In this document: in pieces, positions 17,844 to 27,030 of the stretch | Position numbering within the stretch: position 1 is the first letter of the stretch | Layout: every line of letters begins with the position of its first letter | Source: Eubacteriales bacterium | GTDB lineage: Bacteria > Bacillota > Clostridia > Lachnospirales > Lachnospiraceae | Direction of reading: 5' to 3' | Assembly: GCA_030524135.1 (NCBI GenBank) | Contig: JAUNHA010000003.1 | Location: 1-64,000 of the forward strand | DNA: 64,000 nt | The notes under the pieces: generated by a model | Told to the model about the DNA's origin: nothing | What the model saw: the letters and a program-made list of their open reading frames with translations, nothing else | Database searches by the model: none | Translations under genes and position numbers: made by a program

Positions 17844-19094
17844 TTATACGAGCGCGCCCTGTTTCTTAAGCGCCTCGCGAACGCTTCCGGCGTCCTCTTT
17901 TCCGGCAAGCGCGTTAAGCGCCGCCGCCACTCCTGCCGCGTGTCCTGTTGCAAAGCAGGTTCCCATTACACGCACGGCTGCAAACGCAGTATCATCTGCC
18001 GAGATCATACGGCCTGCTCCGTAAAGGTTGTCAAGATTCGCTGATCGGATCGCTCCCAGCGGAATATCGAAATAACTCCGTTCCGCCACCTCAATATAGG
18101 TGCCCATTTTGTTGACGTCTTTATGGATTTCCGGTTTCCATCCGCCGCGCGCGATTCCGTCTTCCCGTTTTCTGCGGGACAATACATCATCCGTAAGGAC
18201 TGTCTCCCTGCCCGCCATCTTATAGGTTTCGCGCATTCCCAACGACGGACCTATAACCGCCAGCTCCGCAAGCTCCATGCCATGCATATATTTCTTTAAT
18301 GCTTCTACATAATAAAGCACCTGACGGCGCGTGTCAAACTCCATCCGCGTCATTTCTTCTGCGCTGATACCGGTCGGTACGACGCTCGGGAGAAGGACCG
18401 CAACGATATCGGATCCCTCTTTTTTCAGGATAAATCCCTTTTCCTTCGTCAAATACGGTATGCCGTCAGCTTTCGCCTGAAGAATCGCTTTTTCCACCGC
18501 CGCGGGAGACATATCACAGGCAGTATCAACGCCGCTCATACGAAACGTTAAGGTCGCTGCCTGCACGCTGCCTCCCCATACAGCCTTCGCGCCGCCCATC
18601 CGGACAAGACCTGCGTTTCCGGTGGCATCCACAAATGCGGATGCCTTCACCGTGAACGCGCCTTCATCGTCCATGCAGTACAGCTCTCTGATACGTCCGT
18701 CCTTTACCTCTGCTCCGGTCACAGCCGCATGCAGAAAGACATCTACATTTTCCTTCTCCATAAGGTTATCCAGCGCGCACTTGAGATATTCGGGCTGAAA
18801 ATTGATATTCCGGTTTCCGGAAGCGGAGACGATATCATCATATCCTTTTCCGATCTTTCCAAGCTCCTCCAGCACAAGATCCCCGACGCCTCTTACCACG
18901 CGGATCGGATCTTTTCCGCAGGAATAAAATCCGCAAAATGCACTGACGCCTGCGTGTGTTGCCTCGCCGCCCATATAGGCTTCCCGCTCGATCAGAAGCG
19001 TTTTTGCACCGGTCTTTACCGCGCCCGCAGCTGCCGCAACGCCTGCCGTACCGCCGCCTGCAACGACCACATCATACGTAAATGCTCTTTCCAA
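17844..19094 (-). CDS. FAD-dependent oxidoreductase (FAD_oxidored-like)
   Basis: A 416-residue flavoprotein. The N-terminus has a Rossmann dinucleotide-binding motif (VVVAGGGTAGVAAAAGA) followed by LLIERE, and the C-terminal FAD-closing segment is NLYGAGRMISADDTAFAAV. The overall pattern matches the FAD_oxidored/glucose-inhibited-division-like group that includes many uncharacterised Clostridia reductases. Translation probably begins at the TTG at 19094, with GGAGG nine bases before it; no ATG has a comparable site. It lies between the proximal SLC13 transporter and the chorismate-mutase-like gene, so it is predicted to oxidise or reduce the imported carboxylate. Substrate unknown. Confidence 0.8.
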   Translation of the reverse strand: MERAFTYDVVVAGGGTAGVAAAAGAVKTGAKTLLIEREAYMGGEATHAGVSAFCGFYSCGKDPIRVVRGVGDLVLEELGKIGKGYDDIVSASGNRNINFQPEYLKCALDNLMEKENVDVFLHAAVTGAEVKDGRIRELYCMDDEGAFTVKASAFVDATGNAGLVRMGGAKAVWGGSVQAATLTFRMSGVDTACDMSPAAVEKAILQAKADGIPYLTKEKGFILKKEGSDIVAVLLPSVVPTGISAEEMTRMEFDTRRQVLYYVEALKKYMHGMELAELAVIGPSLGMRETYKMAGRETVLTDDVLSRRKREDGIARGGWKPEIHKDVNKMGTYIEVAERSYFDIPLGAIRSANLDNLYGAGRMISADDTAFAAVRVMGTCFATGHAAGVAAALNALAGKEDAGSVREALKKQGALV

Positions 19095-19130
19095 TTTACA
19101 GTTCCTCCATTCTGCTGTTCATCCGCCTGT

Positions 19131-20600
19131 TTATCCGATCACTACCGAACCAAGCGGATAAGAGATAAAGCTTAATACCATAATTGCCATAACTGCAAAT
19201 ATGCCGCCCCAGATAAACATGGATTTTGTATCCGTCCAGCCCGAACCGATCGCAACCGTATTGATCGTACTCTGGCCGGCAGGGGTCATGTTGCAGATCG
19301 CCGCGCTGACACCCACCATGCAGACAACCGCGCCTACATGAACGGAGCCTGCCGGAAGCGCTGTCAGAACGGACAACGCGACTGAGCTGACGACCGTCGT
19401 CGTAACGATATTCGATGAGAAATTCGTCTCAAGCACTGCCCAGGTCATGAAGAACAGGATCAGACCGATGACCGGAAGTCCTGCCGTGAGCGGAGATAAG
19501 GTATCCGTCAGCCACAGACTTACGCCGACCTCTTCATTCGTAAGACATGAGCCGAGCCATGTTGCCGCTCCGGTCATAAGCACGCTGCCCCAGAGCATTC
19601 CCTTTGTGGAAGCTTCCTTAAAATCAAGGATGCGCTCTCCGTCAGTCTTCGTGATGAAAAGAATGATACAGCCAAGAAGCGGCGGCATTGCAGTTGACCA
19701 GCCGTTGATCGTCTTATACAGATCCGGGAACGCGCCCTTTAAGAGGCTCGGCGCCACCCATAAAAATACCGTAAGGAACACAACTCCAAGGATCAGCTTC
19801 TCCCTGAGATCAGCCTTCGGTACGGTGCCCTTCAGCCCCATTGCCTTCTGCGGCTTGAGCTCACCGATATCATCAGGACGATAGAAAAGCTTAAATACAA
19901 TGATCAGAAGTACGATCAGGATAATACCGGTCGGAATACCCATTGCCATATACTGGAACTGATTGACATCATTTCCGGTGGCAGCATTGTAATATCCGAT
20001 CGCCATCGTCGGCCAGACGTGCCCGATCGCCGTCATTCCGGAAGAAAGGCTGATGCAGAACGCTGTACCCATCATGAGCATATTTCCGGTTTTACCGCCC
20101 TTTTTCACACCGAGCACTTTAAAGATGTCTTCAAGGAACGGCATAAATGCAACGAACAGAACCGAAGGAGAAACAAACAGTCCCATGAATGTAACAGCCG
20201 CGAAAAGGAAGCATACGAAGTACCATGGCCCGCGACTTGCTATACGGTTCGTAATGAACAATACCGTGCAGCGTCTTACAAAATTTGTTTTAGCCAGCGG
20301 ATAGACCAGCATAAACGTAAAGATCAGGAACGCGACAGTCGTATTACCAAATGCACCCGCAAATGTCTTTGAGAAACCAAACGCCGGAATCATTCCAAGC
20401 GCCATAAGCGTGATCAGGCTGGGCCAGTCTATGGAAATCGTGATCCACATGACAAGTGACCCGAAAAATACGCCCAGTACCGCGATGGCATCCGGGGTAA
20501 GCCCTCCGAAAGCCGGCACGAATCTTGAGCCGATAATGATTGCCAGGGATAAGATCAAAAAGAAAATATCCTTGTTGCTTTTTGCTGCTTTTTCAGCCAT
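19131..20600 (-). CDS. SLC13/DASS-type anion transporter (proximal)
   Basis: A 489-residue polytopic membrane protein of the SLC13 (CitT/DASS) family, with about twelve to fourteen hydrophobic segments. Useful markers are GTAFCISLSSGMTAIGH in the first half and NFSSNIVTTTVVSSVALSVL plus MTPAGQSTINTVAIGSG in the second, corresponding to the paired substrate/Na+-binding loops. The ATG at 20600 is preceded by AGGAGGA; a longer frame upstream overlaps the promoter and is rejected. It is the first gene of a four-gene unit (transporter, flavoprotein, chorismate-mutase-like protein, second transporter) and is divergent from a LysR gene that probably controls it. Confidence 0.86.
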   Translation of the reverse strand: MAEKAAKSNKDIFFLILSLAIIIGSRFVPAFGGLTPDAIAVLGVFFGSLVMWITISIDWPSLITLMALGMIPAFGFSKTFAGAFGNTTVAFLIFTFMLVYPLAKTNFVRRCTVLFITNRIASRGPWYFVCFLFAAVTFMGLFVSPSVLFVAFMPFLEDIFKVLGVKKGGKTGNMLMMGTAFCISLSSGMTAIGHVWPTMAIGYYNAATGNDVNQFQYMAMGIPTGIILIVLLIIVFKLFYRPDDIGELKPQKAMGLKGTVPKADLREKLILGVVFLTVFLWVAPSLLKGAFPDLYKTINGWSTAMPPLLGCIILFITKTDGERILDFKEASTKGMLWGSVLMTGAATWLGSCLTNEEVGVSLWLTDTLSPLTAGLPVIGLILFFMTWAVLETNFSSNIVTTTVVSSVALSVLTALPAGSVHVGAVVCMVGVSAAICNMTPAGQSTINTVAIGSGWTDTKSMFIWGGIFAVMAIMVLSFISYPLGSVVIG

Positions 20601-20639
20601 TTTTAATTCCTCCTGCTCCTTTATCCAAAGGTGTCCGCA

Positions 20640-20672
20640 TAGCCCTGCAGGGCCGTGCGGCATGCTTTTGCT
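20640..20672 (-). promoter_or_regulatory. 5' UTR hairpin of the SLC13 operon
   Basis: Between the promoter and the start codon the minus strand can fold CCGCA ... GCCCTGCAGGGC ... TGCGG, a palindrome GCCCTGCAGGGC enclosed by a second five-base-pair helix. It could be an mRNA stability element or a protein site; no known riboswitch was recognised. Confidence 0.4.
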
Positions 20673-20678
20673 GCAACT

Positions 20679-20707
20679 AATATATTTGCAAAATTGACAT
20701 TTGTAAA
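20679..20707 (-). promoter_or_regulatory. Promoter of the SLC13/FAD/AroQ-like cluster
   Basis: TTTACA (20702-20707) and TATATT (20679-20684) on the minus strand are 17 bases apart. The 213-base divergent region up to the LysR start is AT-rich and contains several TTGCAAA- and ATATC-type dyads that could bind the regulator. Confidence 0.6.
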
Positions 20708-20813
20708 ATATCAAGATATTATTAAATCAATAGGTTTTTCCTATATCACATTTCACATTTGTGCTTTTTTTATAACATTGCGTTTTTACAGCAGGAAGAA
20801 TAAGGAAACAGGC

Positions 20814-21713
20814 ATGAAATTTCAACAATTACGCTATTTTATCGAAGTTGCCAGAAAGCAAAGCATCTCTGCCGCGGCTGCCGAACTGTTTATTTCGCAG
20901 CCCTCTCTTTCCCAGCAGATCATGAGCCTTGAAAAAGAACTGGACGTCCCGCTTCTCATCCGTCACTCCAAATCCGTATCACTCACAAATGCCGGCGAAC
21001 AATTTCTTGTTCATGCGCAGCGTATCGTGGGGGAAGCGCAGCAACTTGAGGAATTAATGCATAAGCACAAGCTGCTTCAGGCCGGAACGATTCATCTTGG
21101 AATGCTCTGGATCGCCGGTTATCTCAATCTTTTTCAGATCATGCAGGATTATCAGAAGCGTTTTCCGGGAATCAGCTTTGACCTGAAGATAGACGGGAGC
21201 GCCCGCCTTCTAGAGAAGCTCTTAAAGCGCGAGATTCATTGCGCCTTTATCCTCGGCACCGATGAACAGCTGGAACAGCATAAAGATCTGTTTTTCCGGA
21301 AAATTATGAGCGACCGCTACGTTGCCGTTGCTTCTTCAAACGATCCGATCGCGGCAGGAGACCCGATCTCCCTGAAAGAGCTTAACGGCAGACGGGTTAT
21401 TATGCCCTCCACTGCCTCCGCGTTTTACAATGAGCTTTCACTCTGGTTCGAGCGCTATCACATTACACCGCAGGCAGTGTGCGAAACAAGCCAGTCCGAC
21501 ACCGTCATAAGGCTGGCGGAGGCAGGCTTTGGGATAGGCTTTTCCTCCGAATCCATCGCAAGATCCCTGAAAACCAGAAATTTTTCGATCATACAGCTGA
21601 AAGAGCAGATGATACGCAATATCTATTATGTAAGCTTAAAGGAACTGCTTGATTATCCTTCCGTGAGAAGCTTTACAAGATTTGTAACCCATTATTCTTT
21701 TCCCGAAAGTTAA
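20814..21713 (+). CDS. LysR-family transcriptional regulator
   Basis: A 299-residue LysR regulator. The winged HTH is in residues 1-60 (SISAAAAELFISQPSLSQQI) and the effector domain in about 90-295. ATG at 20814 follows AAGGA; the reading frame stays open upstream but the family N-terminus MKFQQLRYFIEVA begins here. It is transcribed divergently from the SLC13/FAD/AroQ-like cluster, whose promoter lies about 105 bases away, so it is the probable activator of that cluster responding to the transported compound or its product. It closely follows the CysB/CatR-like general pattern, without a clue to the ligand. Confidence 0.9.
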   Translation: MKFQQLRYFIEVARKQSISAAAAELFISQPSLSQQIMSLEKELDVPLLIRHSKSVSLTNAGEQFLVHAQRIVGEAQQLEELMHKHKLLQAGTIHLGMLWIAGYLNLFQIMQDYQKRFPGISFDLKIDGSARLLEKLLKREIHCAFILGTDEQLEQHKDLFFRKIMSDRYVAVASSNDPIAAGDPISLKELNGRRVIMPSTASAFYNELSLWFERYHITPQAVCETSQSDTVIRLAEAGFGIGFSSESIARSLKTRNFSIIQLKEQMIRNIYYVSLKELLDYPSVRSFTRFVTHYSFPES

Positions 21714-21753
21714 AGCTTTATATTCCGCTTTCCTGTCAGAATTTCAGGCATAG

Positions 21754-21790
21754 AAAAACCCCGGAAATCCATTGGATTTCCAGGGTCTTT
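21754..21790. terminator. Bidirectional terminator between LysR and rpsI
   Basis: On the minus strand GACCCTGGAAATCC and GGATTTCCGGGG pair with one mismatch over a three-base loop and run into TTTTT. On the plus strand the partner T-run is shorter. It closes rplM-rpsI from one side and can serve the LysR gene from the other. Confidence 0.82.
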
Positions 21791-21809
21791 GATATATGCT
21801 TGTATGAAG

Positions 21810-22202
21810 TTATCTCTTAGAGAACTGCGGAGCCTTACGAGCCTTCTTGAGACCGTATTTCTTACGCTCCTTCATACGGGAATCACGGGTAAGGAAGCCT
21901 TCCTTCTTAAGCGCCGGTCTGTTCTCAGCATCCTCCTGAAGAAGAGCTCTTGAGATACCGTGTCTGATTGCGCCTGCCTGACCTGCGATACCGCCGCCAC
22001 GAACATTTACAGTGACATCAAACTTTCCGTCATTCTCGGTAGCAACGAGCGGCTGACGAACAATAACCTTGAGGGTCTCAAGTCCGAAATACTCGTTGAT
22101 ATCCTTCTTGTTGATCGTAATCTTGCCCGTTCCCGGTGCCAGATATACTCTTGCGATGGATTTCTTTCTGCGGCCTGTGCCGTAATATCTTGCTTCTGAC
22201 AT
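21810..22202 (-). CDS. rpsI: 30S ribosomal protein S9
   Basis: A 130-residue protein starting [20 protein letters not shown], a typical S9 N-terminus, with the [19 protein letters not shown] core and the basic C-terminal tail [12 protein letters not shown] that reaches the P-site tRNA. It is the second gene of the rplM-rpsI pair, 20 bases after rplM, and ends before a strong terminator. Length and termini are complete. Confidence 0.98.
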   Translation of the reverse strand: MSEARYYGTGRRKKSIARVYLAPGTGKITINKKDINEYFGLETLKVIVRQPLVATENDGKFDVTVNVRGGGIAGQAGAIRHGISRALLQEDAENRPALKKEGFLTRDSRMKERKKYGLKKARKAPQFSKR

Positions 22203-22222
22203 CTGTTATTTCCTCCTTCCGA

Positions 22223-22651
22223 TTAGAATGTGAGCACTTCCGGCTTCTGAGCCGCATGCTTGTGATCCGGTCCTGCATATACGAAGAGCTTCTTGTACAT
22301 CTTTGAGCCAAGCGCTCCCTTCGGCAGCATTCCCTTAACAGCACCTTCGATCACGCGCTCCGGATGCTTTGCAAGCATTTCCTTCAGCGTAACGAACTTT
22401 GCTCCGCCTACATAATCAGAATGGCTGAAATATACCTTATCATCCATCTTCTTGCCGCTTACCTTGAACTTCTCAGCATTTACAACGATTACATAATCGC
22501 CGCAATCCATATGAGGAGTATAGGTCGGCTTGTTCTTTCCTCTTAACACCTTAGCCACTTCTGAAGCAAGGCGTCCCAAGGTCTTATCTGTTGCGTCAAC
22601 TACATACCATTTTCTCTCGATGGTTGACGGTGTTGCCACAAAACTGTTCAT
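22223..22651 (-). CDS. rplM: 50S ribosomal protein L13
   Basis: A 142-residue L13 with the [19 protein letters not shown] start and the [17 protein letters not shown] and [12 protein letters not shown] blocks that define the family. The ATG at 22651 is chosen because it matches the family N-terminus and follows AGGAGG; extending upstream adds ten unconserved residues. It is the first gene of a two-gene unit with its own perfect promoter and an approximately 90-base leader, where L13 autogenous control would be expected. Confidence 0.98.
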   Translation of the reverse strand: MNSFVATPSTIERKWYVVDATDKTLGRLASEVAKVLRGKNKPTYTPHMDCGDYVIVVNAEKFKVSGKKMDDKVYFSHSDYVGGAKFVTLKEMLAKHPERVIEGAVKGMLPKGALGSKMYKKLFVYAGPDHKHAAQKPEVLTF

Positions 22652-22750
22652 GGTTAACCTCCTATTAACTTTACATTCCAAATGCTTCTACCGGGGCTTT
22701 GGTGAAGACATTTTTCTACTGTTCACGCCGTCTTTACAGACAGCCTTTAT

Positions 22751-22779
22751 ATTATATGCAATCCATCGCTTCCTGTCAA
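22751..22779 (-). promoter_or_regulatory. Consensus promoter of rplM-rpsI
   Basis: TTGACA (22774-22779) and TATAAT (22751-22756) on the minus strand are separated by exactly 17 bases: a perfect sigma-A promoter. The predicted transcript has a leader of about 90 bases before rplM. Confidence 0.92.
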
Positions 22780-22786
22780 TGCCATT

Positions 22787-24100
22787 TTACAGAATATCGA
22801 TGTAATCTCCTGCGAGCGCCTTATTCATGCTGCGCACCGCACAGAACTTGCCGCACATGCTGCAGGTGTCGCTGTGATCGTCCTCAGGTCTCCTGCTGTC
22901 ACGGATCGCGCGTGCCGTTTCCGGATCGATCGCACAGGCAAACTGCGCATCCCAGTCAAGCTTCTGCCTCGCCTCTGCCATCCGGTCGTCAGCCTCTCTC
23001 GCACAGGGAATGCCCTTTGCGATATCCGCTGCATGCGCGGCAATCCGGGAGGCCATGATTCCCTGCTTCACGTCGTCCAGATTCGGGAGCGCCAGATGCT
23101 CCGCGGGTGTCACATAACACAGAAATGCCGCGCCGTTCATCGCGGCAACCGCTCCGCCAATCGCCGCTGTAATATGATCATAGCCCGGCGCGATATCCGT
23201 CACAAGCGGCCCCAGCACGTAGAACGGAGCTCCCATGCAGATGCTCTGCTGCACTTTCATATTTGCGGCGACCTGATCGAGCGGCACATGCCCCGGCCCC
23301 TCCACGATCACCTGCACATTATGCGCCCATGCACGCTTTGTAAGCTCTCCGAGCCGTACGAGCTCCTCGATCTGGCATACGTCCGTTGCATCCGCAAGGC
23401 AGCCCGGCCTGCAGGCATCCCCGAGCGAGATCGTAACATCGTGCTCTTCGCAGATATCGAGTATCTCATCATAATATTCATAGAAAGGATTTTCCTCTCC
23501 CGTCATGCACATCCAGGCAAATACAAGGCTTCCGCCGCGGCTTACGATATTCATCTTTCTTTTATGTTTTCTGATCTGCTCGATCGTCTTTCTGGTAATG
23601 CCGCAGTGCAGCGTTACGAAATCCACGCCGTCCTCCGCATGCAGGCGCACAACATCAATAAAGTCCTTTGCCGTAAGCTCTCCCAGATCCCGCTGATAGT
23701 GGATCACACTGTCGTAGACCGGCACGGTTCCGATGATCGCCGGGCACTCGGCGGTCAGTTTTCTGCGAAACGGCTTTGTATCCCCATGGCTCGACAGATC
23801 CATGATGGATTCGGCTCCGAGGTTTACGGCGCTCATCACTTTTTCAAGCTCCTCATCATAATTTTTTACATCCCTGGAGATCCCGAGGTTCACATTGATC
23901 TTTGTCCGGAGCATGCTTCCGATTCCTTCGGGTTCCAGGCATTTGTGGTTCTTATTTGCCGGAATAACAGCCTTTCCTTCCGCCATGAGCTGCATCAGGC
24001 GCGAAAGCTCCATATGCTCCTTTTCCGCCACCCTCTTCATTTCTTTTGTGGCAATCCCTTTCTTCGCGGCATCCATCTGTGTCGTCCATGTTTCGTGCAT
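22787..24100 (-). CDS. thiC: Phosphomethylpyrimidine synthase
   Basis: A 437-residue ThiC, the radical-SAM enzyme that rearranges aminoimidazole ribotide to hydroxymethylpyrimidine phosphate (HMP-P). Family blocks include [23 protein letters not shown] (as [12 protein letters not shown]), [10 protein letters not shown] and [20 protein letters not shown]. The iron-sulfur motif at the C-terminus reads CSMCGKFC, i.e. Cys-X2-Cys-X3-Cys; many long proteobacterial ThiC proteins have Cys-X2-Cys-X4-Cys. The protein is of the short type lacking the extra N-terminal domain. It is the last gene of the TPP-regulated operon, 44 bases after the thiMED fusion, with RBS GGGAGGAA. Confidence 0.96.
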   Translation of the reverse strand: MHETWTTQMDAAKKGIATKEMKRVAEKEHMELSRLMQLMAEGKAVIPANKNHKCLEPEGIGSMLRTKINVNLGISRDVKNYDEELEKVMSAVNLGAESIMDLSSHGDTKPFRRKLTAECPAIIGTVPVYDSVIHYQRDLGELTAKDFIDVVRLHAEDGVDFVTLHCGITRKTIEQIRKHKRKMNIVSRGGSLVFAWMCMTGEENPFYEYYDEILDICEEHDVTISLGDACRPGCLADATDVCQIEELVRLGELTKRAWAHNVQVIVEGPGHVPLDQVAANMKVQQSICMGAPFYVLGPLVTDIAPGYDHITAAIGGAVAAMNGAAFLCYVTPAEHLALPNLDDVKQGIMASRIAAHAADIAKGIPCAREADDRMAEARQKLDWDAQFACAIDPETARAIRDSRRPEDDHSDTCSMCGKFCAVRSMNKALAGDYIDIL

Positions 24101-24144
24101 ATCTCTTCCTCCCGTCTTATTCCTCTTCTGTCAATATATGCGCT

Positions 24145-26409
24145 TTATTTATTCTGCCTGATTCTGCAGGCATGGTTCATCGGTCCCGCTCCCTTTCCGA
24201 GATCAAGCCCGTCTCTGAGCGCGTCTGAAAGATATTCCTTTGCCCTTCTTACCGCCTCCTCCAGCGGATATCCCAGGGCGAGCTCCGCGGTGATCGCGCT
24301 TGACAGCGTGCATCCGGTTCCGTGCGTGTTCGGATTGTCAATGCGTTCTCCCCGGATCCACGTAAGCTGTCCCCCGCGGCACAGAAGATCATTTGCGTCA
24401 TTTACGCAATGTCCTCCCTTTAAAAGTACGCTGCATCTGTATCGTGTGCTGATCGTACGTGCCGCCTCCTCCATATCAGCCGGAGTGCAGATTTTCAGGC
24501 CGGTCAGAGCCTCCGCTTCCGGGATATTCGGTGTAACCAGCTCCGCAAGCGGAATCAGCTCATCACAAAGCACCGCTTCCGCATCCGCCTGCATCAGCCG
24601 GCACCCGCTGGTCGATATCATGACCGGATCGAGGACGATATGCCGCGCTCCGTAATGCCGCAGCCGTTCTGCCGTCACCCTCATCAGCTCCCCCGAGGGC
24701 ATCATCCCGATCTTAACCGCATCCGGAGGTATATCCTGAAATATACAGTCAAGCTGTGCACAGAGAAATTCCTTGGTTACCTCGACCGTATCAAAGACGC
24801 CGGTCGTATTCTGCGCCGTCAGTGCGGTGATCGCGGTCATCGCATAGACCCCCAGCGCGGTCATGGTTTTGATATCCGCCTGGATGCCTGCGCCGCCGCT
24901 GCAGTCGCTTCCCGCTATGCTAAGTGCCGTTTTCATCTGCTCTCTTCTCCATTCTGACACAGCCGCTCTCAGTTTTCTGGCGGCATGCGCTTTTTCTTCT
25001 GCAGCAAATAGTGCGCTGATCACTGCCGCACCCGCGGCTCCCCTGCCCGAAAGCGCCGCAATATTTTCTTCATTAATGCCACCGATCGCAACGACAGGTA
25101 TCTTTACAGCCCTGCATATTTTACTGAGCATGCCTTCCGGAAGCTTTGAAGCATCCGATTTGCTGTCCGTGCCAAACACAGCCCCGCAGCCAAGATAATC
25201 CGCACCTGCTGCCTCTGCCAGAAGCGCTTCCTCCACCGTATGTACACTCGCGCCGATAATGAACTTATCACCAAGATACCGCCGCGCCTCCCGGACGCCC
25301 ATATCTGATGTACCGACATGCACGCCGTCTGCCCCCGAAAGGCGCGCGATGTCGGCTCTGTCATTGATGATAAGCGGAACCCCGTACCGGGCGCAGACCT
25401 CGTGAAGCCTGCGCGCTTCCTCAAGCATCAACTTATCCGGCAGCTTCTTTTCCCGAAGCTGAACACAGCTTACACCATTTAAAACGAGCTCCTCCACAAC
25501 GCTCTCCAGCGTCTCTCCCGGATGCAGCCAGCGCCTGTCCGTCACTGCATAGAGCCGAAGCTGTTCAGCGCATATCCGCTTTTTTGTTTCTTTTGCCGCT
25601 TTTTCCAGCCCTTTTCTGCACAGCAGATCCAGCGCATTAAAAAGCTCCATGCGGAAACGCCCCATGCCACCGTTTTCACCCGTCCGAAGTCCCGCTTCTT
25701 CCGCGGTTCTTTTCCACAGCCTGCCTGCGGCAGCCGCTGCCTCATAGGGAGGAAATCCTGCTCCGCAGAACAGTGCACAGAGCGCGGAAAGCATACAGCC
25801 TCCTCCCGTGACGCGTTTCATACGCGGATCGCCGCCTGAAATCATTTCTGCACAGCTCCCATCCGAGATCACATCCGTGCTTCCGCTGACAAAGACAGTG
25901 CAGGAAAGCTCACGTGCAAGCTCCTTCGCAAGTTCCTTCAGTCCGTCGCCGGAATAAGACGCATCGCTCTCCACACCGTAAAATGCCGCCTGTTTGCTGT
26001 CATGCCTTCTGTCTGCTTCAGCTGTCTTCGCTTCTCTGTCTTTGCAGATGCTTAACAGCGTCTCTGCTTCCGCCTGATTGCAGCGGATAATGGAAAATTT
26101 GATCTCTTTCAGAAGTTTCCCGACTGCCTCCCGGCGATACCATCCCGCGCCCGCGCCAACCGGATCGAGCACGACCGGCTTCTGCAGCACATTGGCTCTG
26201 CGCCCGGCAAGAAGGCAGGCCTCCAGCCTTTCGGGATCCGGCACGCCTGTGTTCAGCAGAAGCGCGCTGCATTTCTCCGTGATTTCTTCCACTTCATCCG
26301 CCGCCTGCGCCATGATCGCGCTTCCGCCTGCCGCAAGCAGTATATTTGCCGTATCCTGCATCGTCACCGGATTGGTGATGCAGTGTACCTTCACGCTTCC
26401 CTCTCTCAT
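24145..26409 (-). CDS. Trifunctional ThiM-ThiE-ThiD fusion
   Basis: A 754-residue fusion of three thiamine enzymes. Residues about 1-270 match ThiM, hydroxyethylthiazole kinase (VHCITNPVTMQDTANILLA, VVLDPVGAGAG, KRVTGGGCMLSALC). Residues about 285-490 match ThiE, thiamine-phosphate synthase (LYAVTDRRWL, CVQLREKKL, DGVHVGTSDM, PVVAIGGINEENI). Residues about 494-754 match ThiD, HMP/HMP-P kinase (ALSIAGSDCSGGAGIQADI, HIVLDPVMISTSG, NTHGTGCTLSSAI). Together they phosphorylate salvaged thiazole, phosphorylate HMP-P and join the two. The start codon overlaps the thiW stop (ATGA). No stop or frameshift interrupts it, so it is a genuine fusion and not an assembly join, on this reading. Order M-E-D in one chain is unusual. 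Confidence 0.93.
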   Translation of the reverse strand: MREGSVKVHCITNPVTMQDTANILLAAGGSAIMAQAADEVEEITEKCSALLLNTGVPDPERLEACLLAGRRANVLQKPVVLDPVGAGAGWYRREAVGKLLKEIKFSIIRCNQAEAETLLSICKDREAKTAEADRRHDSKQAAFYGVESDASYSGDGLKELAKELARELSCTVFVSGSTDVISDGSCAEMISGGDPRMKRVTGGGCMLSALCALFCGAGFPPYEAAAAAGRLWKRTAEEAGLRTGENGGMGRFRMELFNALDLLCRKGLEKAAKETKKRICAEQLRLYAVTDRRWLHPGETLESVVEELVLNGVSCVQLREKKLPDKLMLEEARRLHEVCARYGVPLIINDRADIARLSGADGVHVGTSDMGVREARRYLGDKFIIGASVHTVEEALLAEAAGADYLGCGAVFGTDSKSDASKLPEGMLSKICRAVKIPVVAIGGINEENIAALSGRGAAGAAVISALFAAEEKAHAARKLRAAVSEWRREQMKTALSIAGSDCSGGAGIQADIKTMTALGVYAMTAITALTAQNTTGVFDTVEVTKEFLCAQLDCIFQDIPPDAVKIGMMPSGELMRVTAERLRHYGARHIVLDPVMISTSGCRLMQADAEAVLCDELIPLAELVTPNIPEAEALTGLKICTPADMEEAARTISTRYRCSVLLKGGHCVNDANDLLCRGGQLTWIRGERIDNPNTHGTGCTLSSAITAELALGYPLEEAVRRAKEYLSDALRDGLDLGKGAGPMNHACRIRQNK

Positions 26410-26912
26410 ACGCGCAGCCTTCCGAGCACACGGCTCTGTTCAAGGATGCCCAGAACCGCAAATGCAATCAGGCTTCCCGCCGCCGTCGAGATAAAAAACG
26501 GCAGCATATATACGGTGAAGCCTGCCGGCTCAAGTCCCATAAACAGCTTCGCCACAGGATAGGCGAAAAACCCGCCCAGCACGCCCGTGCCAAGCGCCTC
26601 AGCCGTACAGGCCTGCGCGAGCTTTTTCCATTTTGCATATACAAGACCGCAGCAGAGCGCTCCGATCATGCTCCCCGGAAAAGCAAGCAGGCTTCCAAGC
26701 CCCAGAAGATTGCGCAGAAGGCTTGCGCAGAAGGCGATCCCCACGCCCCAGAACGGCCCCAGCAGAACTGCTGAGAAAATATTTACCATGTGCTGGACGG
26801 GCGCGCATTTACTTCCCAGGACCGGAACACTCAGTGTACTCCCTGCAACCGCCACGGCTGTCAGAAGCCCTGCTGCCGCCAGCTTTCTAACTCTGTTGTC
26901 ATCATGCATCAT
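26406..26912 (-). CDS. thiW: ECF transporter S component, ThiW family
   Basis: A 168-residue membrane protein with about five to six hydrophobic helices, matching ThiW: an N-terminal AAAGLLTAVAVAGS helix, then GSKCAPVQHMVNIFSAVLLGP and LLRNLLGLGSLLAFPGSMIGAL. ThiW is the substrate-binding S component predicted to import the thiazole moiety of thiamine; it needs a shared EcfA1-EcfA2-EcfT engine, which is encoded 2-4 kb upstream. It is the first gene after the TPP riboswitch and overlaps the fusion gene by four bases. RBS AGGAGGAAG. Confidence 0.93.
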   Translation of the reverse strand: MMHDDNRVRKLAAAGLLTAVAVAGSTLSVPVLGSKCAPVQHMVNIFSAVLLGPFWGVGIAFCASLLRNLLGLGSLLAFPGSMIGALCCGLVYAKWKKLAQACTAEALGTGVLGGFFAYPVAKLFMGLEPAGFTVYMLPFFISTAAGSLIAFAVLGILEQSRVLGRLRV

Positions 26913-26992
26913 TCTCTTCCTCCTTCATAAAAATGATCGGGTCTGCCGACGCAAAGCGCTTTGCCATATGAAAAGCCTTCTGCATCACAAAA

Positions 26993-27014
26993 GGAGATAC
27001 CCGCAGGTATCTCC
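26993..27014 (-). terminator. Riboswitch-controlled terminator hairpin
   Basis: GGAGATACC/GGTATCTCC, a perfect nine-base-pair stem with a four-base loop, is followed on the minus strand by TTTTGTG. It lies 17 bases after the TPP aptamer and before thiW, as expected for an expression platform working by transcription termination. Confidence 0.85.
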
Positions 27015-27030
27015 ACTTATTTCTCCGGTA

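Noticed and set aside
22874..24655. 593-codon plus-strand frame opposite thiC and the thiMED fusion
   Set aside because: Antisense shadow of strongly conserved thiamine genes; its product resembles nothing and its composition follows the codon pattern of the other strand.
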